From positions 32,956 through 96,955 of the forward strand of contig JABBOG010000008.1 in the NCBI GenBank assembly GCA_019351975.1: DNA of 64,000 nucleotides, in the 5' to 3' direction. This document shows positions 49,951 through 58,529 of the stretch, in pieces; within the stretch, counting starts at the first letter, position 1, and each line of letters starts with the position of its first letter. The translations under genes and the position numbers were made by a program. The notes beneath the pieces were generated by a model. That model did not search any database, was not told the origin of the DNA, and was given only the letters and a program-made list of their open reading frames with translations. The DNA comes from Acidobacteriota bacterium. Lineage in GTDB: Bacteria > Acidobacteriota > Terriglobia > Terriglobales > Acidobacteriaceae.

Positions 49951-50004
49951 AACGAATCTCTCCTGTGTTTCTCTTGTGGGTTGATGGTTGGCGTTCAACG
50001 TTAT

Positions 50005-50058
50005 CGTTCTTACTGCATGTCGTTCTGTACTGCTGCATGTCGTTCTGCACTGCTGCAT
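50005..50058. repeat. 20-bp tandem repeat upstream of the KGG gene
   Basis: Two copies of CTGCATGTCGTTCTGYACTG (50013-50032 and 50033-50052) differ at one base, with partial copies on both sides. They lie about 60-110 bp upstream of the KGG start, in its promoter region. Confidence 0.85.
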
Positions 50059-50203
50059 AGAAAGATGCGCACATCCTCCAAAGAGTGGCCTATAACATCG
50101 CACAACGATAAAGTCGCTCTCAAGACACTTGCCCCCCTGCTGTGCTCGCTACCGTACAACGCCGCCGCGCCCTTTTGCCATCTCTATCTGGTAGAGGTGA
50201 ACT

Positions 50204-50407
50204 ATGGCAAGCGGACTTGATGCAACAAAAACGGCAGATCGCCCTTCCCACGAAGCAATCGAAAGCTCCGGCGGTCAGGCCACCGAGATCGGTGAGACAC
50301 CTTTGCAGCGCGTCGACAAAGAAGCAATGGAAAGCGCAAAGCGCGCCCAAAATCGTATCCACGACGACGAAGGTCGTAACCCCGGAACCTCCATCTTCAC
50401 CAAGTAA
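50204..50407 (+). CDS. Small hydrophilic protein with PSHEA motif
   Basis: This is a 67-residue soluble protein of unknown function. It contains RPSHEAIESSGGQ near residue 13, which matches the PSHEA...GG motif of the divergent KGG protein. A helical C-terminal part (VDKEAMESAKRAQNRIHDDEG) follows. GAGGTGA is close before the ATG. A terminator hairpin follows the gene. Confidence 0.75.
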   Translation: MASGLDATKTADRPSHEAIESSGGQATEIGETPLQRVDKEAMESAKRAQNRIHDDEGRNPGTSIFTK

Positions 50408-50440
50408 TGAGCGCGGCAACACCTGCTCACGAACAGATGA

Positions 50441-50461
50441 GGCCTCGCTTGGCGCGAGGCC
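50441..50461 (+). terminator. Terminator after the PSHEA-protein gene
   Basis: GGCCTCGC and GCGAGGCC form a perfect 8-bp stem with a 5-nt loop, followed by CTTCTGTTT. Confidence 0.7.
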
Positions 50462-50548
50462 CTTCTGTTTACACTCCTCGATGTGTCGTTTAGCTGTATA
50501 GACCAACACAACTCGGCCTATCGCCAGCCTCCATCCAACAGCTGGAAG

Positions 50549-50962
50549 CTAGTACGCCGCCACACCGGCCTCCGCCACAGCCTGGTCCTGCGCACCCAGA
50601 CCGCCGCTTACGCCAATCGCGCCAACGACCTTCCCATCCTCCTTCACCGGAACGCCGCCCGCAAAGATCATCACCTTCCCGTCATTCGACGCATGAATCC
50701 CAAAAAACTGGTCGCCCGACTGCGACAGCGTCCCCAGCTTGCCCGTCTCAATATCGAACGCGCGCGACGTCCACGCCTTCTTCTGCGCAATATCGACTGA
50801 CCCGATCCACGCGTTCTCCATCCGCTCAAACGCCAGCAGGTGTCCGCCCGCGCAAACCACCGCAATGTTCATCGGTTGCCCAATCTCCTGCGCCTTCTTC
50901 GTCGCCGCGGCAATCATCCGCCGTGCATCCTCAAGCTGTACCGTCTTGTGCATCGTGCTCAT
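50549..50962 (-). CDS. GlcG/HbpS-type heme-binding protein
   Basis: This 137-residue protein belongs to the GlcG/HbpS (heme-degrading or heme-binding) family: LEDARRMIAAATKKAQEIGQPMNIAVV, FAGGVPVKEDGKVVGAIGVSGG and DQAVAEAGVAAY. It is a small cytoplasmic protein of uncertain function. AGAGGAG lies 6 nt before the ATG. Confidence 0.88.
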   Translation of the reverse strand: MSTMHKTVQLEDARRMIAAATKKAQEIGQPMNIAVVCAGGHLLAFERMENAWIGSVDIAQKKAWTSRAFDIETGKLGTLSQSGDQFFGIHASNDGKVMIFAGGVPVKEDGKVVGAIGVSGGLGAQDQAVAEAGVAAY

Positions 50963-51049
50963 TCAAATCTCCTCTGGCGAAAACCGTGCCACAAACTAGG
51001 ATGCCACATGACATGCCCACGGCCTACAATTCAACCACGAGGGAACTGT

Positions 51050-51286
51050 ATGGCAAAACGCAGAGGCTATCCCGACCGGCGCGGCATGGGAGCGCAGAGC
51101 GACTTTATCGCCGAACAATTCATGCCAAGCGAGCAATACAAAACACAACAGTTTGCAAGGACAAAGGCTCTTCATTCCATAGCGATTCCACTCGGGCAAC
51201 TCGCAATCGAGCTACCCATTCCGCTTCCTCAACGATCGAACGCACGCCTTAAAGAGGATCAGCCCGCAGGACCGGCCACCGAATGA
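51050..51286 (+). CDS. Hypothetical protein
   Basis: This is a 78-residue protein I do not recognise. It begins MAKRRGYPDRRGMGAQSDF and has a weakly hydrophobic middle (HSIAIPLGQLAIELPIPLPQR). GAGGGA lies 5 nt before the ATG, which supports translation; the coding bias is moderate. It lies 66 nt upstream of panD on the same strand. Confidence 0.5.
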   Translation: MAKRRGYPDRRGMGAQSDFIAEQFMPSEQYKTQQFARTKALHSIAIPLGQLAIELPIPLPQRSNARLKEDQPAGPATE

Positions 51287-51352
51287 CCTCAGCGCACCCG
51301 TTTCACCACCCATCCACAACTCTCCTCTGCGACAATAAACAATAGAGGAAAC

Positions 51353-51730
51353 ATGTTCCGTAAGCTGCTCAAGTCCAAGATTCACCGCGCCACCGTCACC
51401 CGTTCCGATCTCAACTACGAGGGCAGCATCGCCGTAGACGCCGACCTCCTTAAAGCCGCCGACATCCAGCCCTTCGAGGCCGTCCACGTCTGGAACGTCA
51501 CCAACGGCAGCCGCCTCCAGACCTACGCCCTTGCCGTCGCGCCCGGCTCCGGCGAAATCTGCCTCAACGGCGCCGCCGCCCGCCTCGCCCAGGCCGGCGA
51601 CCTCGTCATCATCGCCAGCTTCGCCTGGCTCGACGCCGCCGAAGCCGCCACCGCCACCCCCCGCCTAGTCTTCGTCAATCCCCAAAACCAGATCGTCGAA
51701 ACCACCTACCCCCACCCTCACCACCTCTGA
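51353..51730 (+). CDS. panD: Aspartate 1-decarboxylase
   Basis: PanD makes beta-alanine for pantothenate. The 125-residue proenzyme has the self-cleavage motif YEGS (Gly24-Ser25, giving the pyruvoyl group), [11 protein letters not shown] and the [10 protein letters not shown] segment. It is separated from panB-panC by 17 kb. Confidence 0.97.
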   Translation: MFRKLLKSKIHRATVTRSDLNYEGSIAVDADLLKAADIQPFEAVHVWNVTNGSRLQTYALAVAPGSGEICLNGAAARLAQAGDLVIIASFAWLDAAEAATATPRLVFVNPQNQIVETTYPHPHHL

Positions 51731-51852
51731 CGCACCCAGCATCCTGCTGCAAGCAAGACGAAATGGACTTGGCTTGCGAGAACTCTCATCAATTTCCTGT
51801 GTGGACGGGAACGCGCTTTTCAGAGGCTGCTGGAAATGCCTAGCTTTGAAGG

Positions 51853-51907
51853 GTACGAGCTTTAGCTCGTACGTTTAGGCCCCTACTATCCATGCGGCTT
51901 TAGCCGC
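51853..51907. repeat. REP-like element: two palindromes with TTTA loops
   Basis: GTACGAGC-TTTA-GCTCGTAC (51853-51872) and GCGGC-TTTA-GCCGC (51894-51907) are two perfect hairpins with the same TTTA loop, 21 nt apart. This paired layout resembles REP/BIME-type intergenic repeats. No RAYT transposase is in the window. Confidence 0.7.
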
Positions 51908-51941
51908 TGAGGGAACTCTTTAGCAGACACCAAACTTCTCT

Positions 51942-52147
51942 TTAGCCAGACGCGCCGCGTACAGCCACTCTGCGCATCCGGATCTTCTCAGGTGGCTCCG
52001 AGTCGTAGAAGTATCCCTTCGTCGCATCCAGAACCATCGCACGAAGCTCTTCCCACGTATCCCCCTGCGTGTAAATGCCTTCACCGACAGCCCGCGCGCA
52101 AACCCCCCGTTCTCTTCCTGCGTCACTTCGAAGACAAGTTCGCTCAT
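51942..52147 (-). pseudogene. HicB-like antitoxin, frameshifted
   Basis: The frame from ATG 52147 reads MSELVFEVTQEENGGF, then loses the pattern. The neighbouring frame continues with ARAVGEGIYTQGDTWEELR and ATKGYFYDSEPPEKIR, the typical middle of HicB-like antitoxins. The switch is at a run of six C (52103-52108). One added base would join the frames. The intact family product is about 70 residues. No HicA gene is recognised beside it. Confidence 0.65.
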
Positions 52148-52284
52148 AAAGCAAGAGTAAGCGCCTGCACATCCATCTTCCAGACCACCCACCTACCAGC
52201 ACAGTTCATCGGGCATTCTTCAAGAGGTCACTGGCGCTTCCTCGTCGTTCGCGCATTGTTCGCGAGTGATCGCGGATGTTCGAG

Positions 52285-52689
52285 TTAGTTCCGGATGCCT
52301 GTATTGACAGGATGCCGTGCTGGCAAGGTTGAGAGCTCAGTGGCGAACCTACGTGCAAGATCAAGGACGGTCGGAAACTCGTCTTGAATGCGGGAGTAAT
52401 GCTTATCGTAATCTGCTCGTTGGCGCTTGTCTTTCAGCCTCATCGCCAAACCATGAAGCTTCCTACACGCGGGTTCCGGGCTGTTTCCGAACTTCTCCCA
52501 TACTTGCTTATGGCTATCCCCACCCAACGCGATTGTGAACTGATTGTCTAGAACGCGCTGACGGGCGAGATGATAAGCGTAGTAGTAAGCTCGACCGATG
52601 GCCGTGCGGAGGCAATATTACTCGCGTCGAACTGAGAGCTCCTCTGCGAGGGTGAGAAAGTCCGGCCAGTCAAATGGATCTGTCGCCAT
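52285..52689 (-). pseudogene. HEPN-like protein gene interrupted by one in-frame TAA
   Basis: The frame starts at ATG 52689, overlapping the stop of the upstream gene by one base, and reads DPFDWPDFLTLAEELSVRRE before TAA at 52618-52620. The same frame then stays open for 110 residues (YCLRTAIGRAYYYAYH, then RLKDKRQRADYDKHYSR) to 52285. RAYYYAYH is an R-x6-H motif of the kind seen in HEPN ribonuclease domains. A single base change (GAA to TAA) would explain the stop. Homology is inferred by eye. Confidence 0.6.
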
Positions 52690-53183
52690 TACACAAGCCG
52701 ATATGTGAAGTTGAGGCTCCCCGTCGCTGCGCTCGAGTTGGCGATCCACCACTCATCCTCAAAGCGATCAATCGCAGCCAGGGCGTCCGCCGCCTGACCG
52801 GGCCATAGGGCATCCACAAACATGGTCTGCCATCCATAGTCGTCGGATACTGCGCGCAGTGAAAAGACGATACTTCCGAACTGTTGCCGCAAGTAAGGCA
52901 AAGCTGCCATCAGTAGCTGAGGGAGTATGCGATGGCTTCTTAGAAATTCTTCTACAGAAGTTTCCTGTGCAAAGATGTAGTTTTGCGCAAGTTCAGCAAC
53001 GGTGGAGCGGTGCTCCCTCTCGAACGACTCCATTTGGTCTTCCAGTTTCGCAAGGATAGAAACTGCCGAAGTCTGATCCGAGACGGACGGGATTTCCTGA
53101 GTCCGGCATTCAAACATCTCGAGCACTATCGATCCCCAGTTTGAGCCTGTGGGCTGGTGATTGTCGATCAATTGGCCGTTCAT
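52689..53183 (-). CDS. Uncharacterised protein of the cassette, middle gene
   Basis: This is a 164-residue acidic protein without signal or membrane segments. The N-terminal half is variable; a helical part SVEEFLRSHRILPQLLMAALPYLRQQFG is followed by FVDALWPGQAADALAAIDRFEDEWWIANS and SLNFTYRLV. I recall similar proteins with an EEWW segment next to RAYY-type genes in other bacteria, but this is from memory and unverified. ATGA overlap with the upstream gene and TAATG overlap with the downstream one show tight coupling. Confidence 0.75.
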   Translation of the reverse strand: MNGQLIDNHQPTGSNWGSIVLEMFECRTQEIPSVSDQTSAVSILAKLEDQMESFEREHRSTVAELAQNYIFAQETSVEEFLRSHRILPQLLMAALPYLRQQFGSIVFSLRAVSDDYGWQTMFVDALWPGQAADALAAIDRFEDEWWIANSSAATGSLNFTYRLV

Positions 53184-53836
53184 GGCATTTCTTCCTTTAC
53201 GTCTAGGAGCTCTAATATCTTAGTCTCATCGATGTGTAGCTGCTCTGCAATTTGCTGATATGTGACAGTTCCTTCGAATTCTCTTTCAAGGCGTACGAAG
53301 ATTCCATTTGCAAACTGATTGGAGCCGTCGATGGTTACGCGGCGCCTGTCCCACTTCACAATCCCTGCAATTGCTTTGATCGGGGCCGTCTCAAGGTCAG
53401 CGAGGGGATGTGCAGCAAATGGCTTAAGAATATCAATAAAGGGCATCGTCTTGGACTGAAGATGAAGCGCGATACTCGTTTTATATGTGCCCGCTTCGAC
53501 CTCCCCAAGTTCCTTCAGCACGTTCCAACCAGTATTCAAAATAGCGATTGTTTCCTGGGCTGTGGCCCACGTAGCGTCATCTCGATTGAGTTTGCAAGAA
53601 CCCGCTCCAAACATGAATGAGGTGCGCTTAGCGGGAATCTTAAACTTGATTCCTTGATCTGAAGGCTTCCCTTCCGTGATGACTTCCACATCATCGACTT
53701 TGACTTGCCATTCCGTAAAAGCCTGAAACAAATGGTCCACGACGTTGGCACGGTCGACCAAGAGTCTCATGTTCGGGCGCGAATACTCGACCGTAATATC
53801 AAGTATCGCGATGGGAATTGTGACCAGGTGTGGCAT
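53180..53836 (-). CDS. Uncharacterised protein of the cassette, first gene
   Basis: This is a 218-residue protein I cannot assign. It begins MPHLVTIPIAILDITVEYSR and contains DHLFQAFTEWQVKVDDVEV. GTYKTSIALHLQSKTMPFIDILKPF follows, and a C-terminal helical part (TYQQIAEQLHIDETKILELL) is suggestive of a DNA- or protein-binding helix-turn-helix. Its general shape is like TIGR04255-type proteins of mobile islands, which is a tentative impression. GGAG lies 5 nt before the ATG, and base composition is lower in GC than the surroundings. Confidence 0.75.
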   Translation of the reverse strand: MPHLVTIPIAILDITVEYSRPNMRLLVDRANVVDHLFQAFTEWQVKVDDVEVITEGKPSDQGIKFKIPAKRTSFMFGAGSCKLNRDDATWATAQETIAILNTGWNVLKELGEVEAGTYKTSIALHLQSKTMPFIDILKPFAAHPLADLETAPIKAIAGIVKWDRRRVTIDGSNQFANGIFVRLEREFEGTVTYQQIAEQLHIDETKILELLDVKEEMP

Positions 53837-54097
53837 TCTTTCTCCGTGCTGAATTCTAACTGTATATCGTTATGGCTCGTATAACGCTTCAGTTCTGGAA
53901 AACTCCGCAGGGGAGTGCTCCGAGATCTACTCTCGACTTGCTTGGTAAGGTGCCCCAGTTCAGATGCAGTTGCAGTGCAAATTGGAACTTGACACTGACG
54001 AATCGACTGTCTCTAACAGACCAATGTACTTATTCAAACCTACTCTCGCGTGATCCTACTTCACGCCGGAACACGCAGCCCAATGAGTTGCCCACCT

Positions 54098-54907
54098 CTA
54101 CCGCGTAAAGAAGTCCTTCACCTGCTGCACAAAAACATCCCGGCCCATGTCGCTGATCGCCTCCGTCAGTGGCAACTGTTTCGGGCAGGCCTGCACGCAG
54201 TTCTGCGCAAATCCGCACTCCTGTATCCCGCCGTCGCCCGCCAGCGCCCGCAGCCGCTCCTCCTTCAGCACCGACCCAGCAGGGTCCATATTGAACAGCT
54301 TCGCCTGCGCAATCGTCGCCGCGCCCACAAACCCCGTCGCATCGTTGAACTGCGGGCACACCTCCATACAAATCGTGCACGAGATGCAATTCGACAGCGG
54401 ATACCGCTGCTCCTGTATCTGAGGCTGCTGCCTCGGCCCAGCTCCCAGGTCGTACGATCCGTCAATCGGCACCCACGCCTTCACCGCCTTCAGGTTCTCA
54501 AACAGCACCGACCGGTCCACCGCCAGATCACGCACCACCGGAAACTTCGACAGCGGTGCCAGCGTAATCGTCTTGTCCGGCTTGTCGCCCAGCAGCCGGT
54601 CCACCAGCGCCGAGCACGCCATCATCGCCTTCCCGTCGATCAGCATCGCACAGCTTCCGCAGATCTCCTCCAGGCAATTCGAGTCGTACGTCACCGGCGT
54701 TGTCTCGCGTCCCGATACATCCACCGGGTTCAACGCAATCTCTCCCAGCAGGGAAGTAATATTCATGTTCGGCCGATACGGAATCTCAAACGTCTCCGTC
54801 GTTGCCTTCGCGTCCGGCGAAGCCTGCCGCCGTATCTCAACCTTGATCCTGCGCGCGGATGTCGCTGTCTTCTGCGTTACCGGAACCTCGAGCGTTGCTG
54901 TACCCAT
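54098..54907 (-). CDS. sdhB: Succinate dehydrogenase iron-sulfur subunit
   Basis: This 269-residue subunit carries three iron-sulfur centres passing electrons from FAD to quinone. Cysteine motifs are NCLEEICGSC (2Fe-2S), CISCTICMEVCP and CGFAQNCVQACPK. The start at 54907 has GAGGG 9 nt upstream. It is the last gene of sdhCAB, with a 191-nt gap after sdhA. Confidence 0.96.
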   Translation of the reverse strand: MGTATLEVPVTQKTATSARRIKVEIRRQASPDAKATTETFEIPYRPNMNITSLLGEIALNPVDVSGRETTPVTYDSNCLEEICGSCAMLIDGKAMMACSALVDRLLGDKPDKTITLAPLSKFPVVRDLAVDRSVLFENLKAVKAWVPIDGSYDLGAGPRQQPQIQEQRYPLSNCISCTICMEVCPQFNDATGFVGAATIAQAKLFNMDPAGSVLKEERLRALAGDGGIQECGFAQNCVQACPKQLPLTEAISDMGRDVFVQQVKDFFTR

Positions 54908-55098
54908 CGCTTTCAACCCTCAGGGGCATAACGCCCCACTTTCATACCGAACGATACAAAAAACTGTTCCTGCTGCCAGCCCAGAATTGATCCCGACGTT
55001 TCATCCGCCAGGATCGAACGCCACGCGCCAAAACCACTAAGCCCGTCCAAACTGCCGCTAACGCCGTCCGCAAAGCCACTAAAGCATACGAATCCGCA

Positions 55099-56874
55099 CT
55101 ACGCAGTGGCCGCGTACGTTCTCGGTCGCGGTTCAATGAAGCTCGTATCGACCTCTTCAAATTCAATCTTCGGCGCACCATCCACAAAACTTACCTTCGT
55201 CGTCTTCAAGAACTTCTCGTCATTTCTATCCGGGAAATCCGGCTTGTAATGCGCTCCCCGACTCTCGTCCCTGACTGCCGCGCCCTGTACCACAACCCGC
55301 GCTAAGTGCAGCATATTGAACAGTTGCCGGGCAAACGCAAAGCTCGTATTCGCCCACTGGCTCTTATCCGAGAGATTGATATTCCGCGCTCGGTCCAGCA
55401 GTTCGACAATCTTCGCGTCCGCCTCCGCCAGCCCCGCGTTATATCGAATGATCGTCGCGTGCCGCGTCATCGTCTCACCCAGCTCCCGCCAGATTCTAAA
55501 GGGGTTCTCCGTTCCGCTGCTCGTCAAAAGCCCCTGATTAATCTGCTTCTGCCGCGCGATCTCCGCCGCGTGCCCGCCGTCACCACTCTGCGCTGGCAAT
55601 GCCTTCGCATATTGCATTGCCTTGGGGCCGGCCACAAAGCCTCCGTAAATACATGAAAGAAGGGAGTTTGCGCCGAGCCTGTTCGCTCCATGGATGGAAT
55701 AATCCGCCTCTCCCGCTGCAAACACTCCAGGAATATTGGTCTGCTGCTCAAAATCCACCCAAAGCCCACCCATCGTGTAATGCATACCCGGAAAGATCTT
55801 CATCGGAACCTCGCGCGGATCATCTCCTACAAACTTCTCATAGATCTCAAGAATTCCTTCAAGTTTGCGGTTCAAAGTTGCACGATCAATGTGGGTTAGG
55901 TCGAGATACACCATGGGTTGACCATCGATTCCCATCCCCAACTCATACACCACCCGATGGATAGCGCGCGTAGCAATATCGCGCGGAACAAGGTTTCCAT
56001 ACTTGGGATACCACTCCTCGAGAAAGTAGAAGCGCTCAGCCTCTGGAATCGTCTTCGCGACGCGCTTGTCGTTTTTGTCGCGCGGTACCCACACGCGGCC
56101 ACCTTCACCGCGCGCGGACTCTGACATGAGCCTCAACTTGTCTTCGCCGGGGATTGCCGTCGGGTGAACTTGTATGAACTCACCATTCGCGTAGTAGGCA
56201 CCTTGTTGATAAAGTGCCGATTGAGCTGATCCCGTGCAAACGACTGAATTGGTTGACTTTCCGAAGATCGCCCCAATACCGCCTGTGCATAGGATCACAG
56301 CGTCAGCCGCGAAGGTTCGCACCTCCATTGAGCGCAGATCCATCGCGCAGATGCCGCGGCATATACCATTCGAATCGAGAACTGCGGAGAGGAATTCCCA
56401 GCCTTCGTACTTGGTGACTTTGCCTTCCGACTCATGCCTCCGAACCTGCTCGTCAAGTGCATAAAGCAATTGCTGTCCGGTAGTTGCGCCCGCAAACGCT
56501 GTGCGCTGGTAGAGAGTACCTCCAAATCGCCGGAAGTCCAAAAGGCCTTCGGGGGTGCGGTTGAAAGGCACGCCCATGCGATCTAACAGGTCGATGATGG
56601 CGGGACCCTGCGCGGTCATGTTCTTCACAGGTGTCTGATTCGCGAGGAAGTCGCCGCCGTAAATGGTGTCATCAAAGTGCTTAAGGACGGTATCGCCCTC
56701 ACCCTTGAGATCTTTGGCTGCGTTGATTCCTCCCTGCGCGCATACGGAGTGGGAGCGTTTGACTGGGACGATCGAGAAAAGATCGACGGTTCCACCAGCT
56801 TCTGCGATTTTGATGACGGAGGAGAGACCGGCCAGACCGCCTCCTATGACGATAATGCGTGGTGCTGCTGCCAT
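55099..56874 (-). CDS. sdhA: Succinate dehydrogenase flavoprotein subunit
   Basis: The catalytic FAD subunit of 591 residues oxidises succinate to fumarate. It shows the nucleotide motif VIGGGLAGLSSVIKI, the FAD-linked HSVCAQGGINAAKD, the HPTAIPGED region, the active-site MHYTMGGLWVD and GANRLGANSLLSC. The plus-strand base skew changes within this gene. sdhC ends 9 nt upstream. Confidence 0.97.
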   Translation of the reverse strand: MAAAPRIIVIGGGLAGLSSVIKIAEAGGTVDLFSIVPVKRSHSVCAQGGINAAKDLKGEGDTVLKHFDDTIYGGDFLANQTPVKNMTAQGPAIIDLLDRMGVPFNRTPEGLLDFRRFGGTLYQRTAFAGATTGQQLLYALDEQVRRHESEGKVTKYEGWEFLSAVLDSNGICRGICAMDLRSMEVRTFAADAVILCTGGIGAIFGKSTNSVVCTGSAQSALYQQGAYYANGEFIQVHPTAIPGEDKLRLMSESARGEGGRVWVPRDKNDKRVAKTIPEAERFYFLEEWYPKYGNLVPRDIATRAIHRVVYELGMGIDGQPMVYLDLTHIDRATLNRKLEGILEIYEKFVGDDPREVPMKIFPGMHYTMGGLWVDFEQQTNIPGVFAAGEADYSIHGANRLGANSLLSCIYGGFVAGPKAMQYAKALPAQSGDGGHAAEIARQKQINQGLLTSSGTENPFRIWRELGETMTRHATIIRYNAGLAEADAKIVELLDRARNINLSDKSQWANTSFAFARQLFNMLHLARVVVQGAAVRDESRGAHYKPDFPDRNDEKFLKTTKVSFVDGAPKIEFEEVDTSFIEPRPRTYAATA

Positions 56875-56883
56875 TCCGTACCT

Positions 56884-57654
56884 CTAACTCGTAGCAAGCG
56901 AAGTGCTTGCGGGCAATGTCAAACTACTATGCTGATCTGGCAAAGCGTTTACAGGAGCATTTGGATACTTCCAGACCACCGCGTAAATGCTGGCTAAACC
57001 CATAATGCAAAGACCCGTTCCGACAACGGCGCAGATATAGCCGAAGCGCTTTCTCGCACGATCGCCGGGCGTGATGCCCCACTTCGCTGCGAAAAGCCAG
57101 ATGCCGTAGGCAAAGTGCCAGCAGGTTGCGATCATGGCGATGACATAGATCGCCAACATCCAGGGATTATGCAGTTCAACTTGCACTTTATGGAAGGCCA
57201 TGCCTGGGTTATGAGGTAGATCAACACCTGTAAACCGTTGACGCCAAACGTGTTGGATAATGTAGGCAAAAGCGATCAGGCCTGTAATGCGCTGCGCATA
57301 GTAGCCCCAGTTGCCAGCCCAGGGATATACGTTGACATTCGAGCGGCCGCGCAGCCAGATATACACGCCGTAGCCTGCGTGGAAGGCAAGGGGGATGAAG
57401 ATGAAGACCCATTCAAGAATCCGCACCAGCGGTAAGCTGTTCAGAAACAGCACTTGCTTCCCGTATGCGACGGGACCGTTCCAGGTTTCGAAGTTGGAAA
57501 GGATGTGTTCGATCAGGAACGCGCCGATGGGAACGATGCCCGAGAGAGAGTGCAGGCGACGCCATAGATAGCTGTGGCCTTCCGCAGCGCGCAGTGGTTG
57601 AACGCCGCGTCGCCGGGTTGTAGATGGTGGTGCTGGGGGAGCGGATGCTGCCAT
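56884..57654 (-). CDS. sdhC: Succinate dehydrogenase cytochrome b558-type subunit
   Basis: This 256-residue membrane anchor has five membrane helices and several histidines in HSYLWRRLHSLSGIVPIG, FLIEHILSN, FHAGYGVYIW, YIIQHVWRQRF and CWHFAYGIWLF, matching the di-heme, menaquinone-type b558 subunit (Bacillus-type). It heads the sdhCAB operon. No separate SdhD is needed in this type. Confidence 0.93.
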   Translation of the reverse strand: MAASAPPAPPSTTRRRGVQPLRAAEGHSYLWRRLHSLSGIVPIGAFLIEHILSNFETWNGPVAYGKQVLFLNSLPLVRILEWVFIFIPLAFHAGYGVYIWLRGRSNVNVYPWAGNWGYYAQRITGLIAFAYIIQHVWRQRFTGVDLPHNPGMAFHKVQVELHNPWMLAIYVIAMIATCWHFAYGIWLFAAKWGITPGDRARKRFGYICAVVGTGLCIMGLASIYAVVWKYPNAPVNALPDQHSSLTLPASTSLATS

Positions 57655-57822
57655 TTTGGGTGCGCCTCAAGCCGTTCAAGTTGCAAGTTCGACGTATTTC
57701 TGACGGTTTCTAACTGCACGATTCGCGTCAGCCAGAGCAAGACGATTATTCCGCTCAGCAATGGCCCGGTCAAGCGGTATGGTTCGGCAATGATCGATTA
57801 TCAACCGCGCTGTCCGATGTGG

Positions 57823-58443
57823 TTACAAAGCTGTGGAGCGGATTTGCGCCAGAAGAGAACGAAAGGCTTTGCCGCGGTGGGAGAGATCCCATTTCTGCTG
57901 CCTCGGGAGCTCGGCGAATGTGCGGCCGAGGGACGGAATGAGGAAGAGTGGGTCATAGCCAAAGCCGTCCGCACCCTTTGGAGCGGTGAGGATCTGGCCT
58001 TCTACGAAGCCTTCGGAGCGAAGCAGTATTTGGCCGCTGCGGGCAAGAGCGATGGCGCAGATGAAACGTGCCGATCGATCGGTATGGAGTTGGAGTTTCC
58101 ATAAAAGCGCACGATTATTGCGTTCGTCTTTGGAGGCGATTTCAGGCTCGAAGTTGAGGTCGTCGGCGAAGCGTGCGGAGCGGTTGCCGGGACCGCCCAA
58201 AAGGGCTGCGGTTTCGAGGCCGGAGTCGTCGGCGAAGACGAGGAACCCGGGGGCGAGCAGGGAGTAGGCGCAGGCCTTGAGTTCGGCGTTACCCATGAAA
58301 GTGGGAGCATCCTCTACAGGCTCGGGCATTGCGGCGAGGTTGGGCAGCGCGAGGATATTGACATTGCTGTTGCCCGGAGAAGTTGCGGCGGCGATGAACT
58401 CGGAGAGCTTGCCGGGATTTGAGGTAGCGGCGTAAAGAGTCAT
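57823..58443 (-). CDS. XTP/dITP diphosphatase
   Basis: This 206-residue RdgB/HAM1-type enzyme removes non-canonical purine triphosphates. It has ATSNPGKLSEF at the start, FADDSGLE, the Arg-rich GPGNRSARFA, and the C-terminal PKGADGFGYDPLFLIP and FAELPRQQKWDLSHRGKAF. It lies upstream of sdhC on the same strand. Confidence 0.95.
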   Translation of the reverse strand: MTLYAATSNPGKLSEFIAAATSPGNSNVNILALPNLAAMPEPVEDAPTFMGNAELKACAYSLLAPGFLVFADDSGLETAALLGGPGNRSARFADDLNFEPEIASKDERNNRALLWKLQLHTDRSARFICAIALARSGQILLRSEGFVEGQILTAPKGADGFGYDPLFLIPSLGRTFAELPRQQKWDLSHRGKAFRSLLAQIRSTAL

Positions 58444-58529
58444 ATCGATAGGCTATATCGGCGGATACAGCATCAGACACGAGAGGCTTTGCAGAACTGC
58501 GTCGTTGGCAACGAAAGGGTGCACAGGAT

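Noticed and set aside
53872..54108. 78-codon plus-strand frame divergent from the cassette
   Set aside because: No ribosome site, no family, overlaps the end of sdhB; not supported.
54908..55098. Open frame of about 60 codons after the sdhA stop, in the same frame
   Set aside because: No ATG or GTG start and no recognisable motif; chance is likely in this composition, so it is left as an untranslated gap in sdhCAB.
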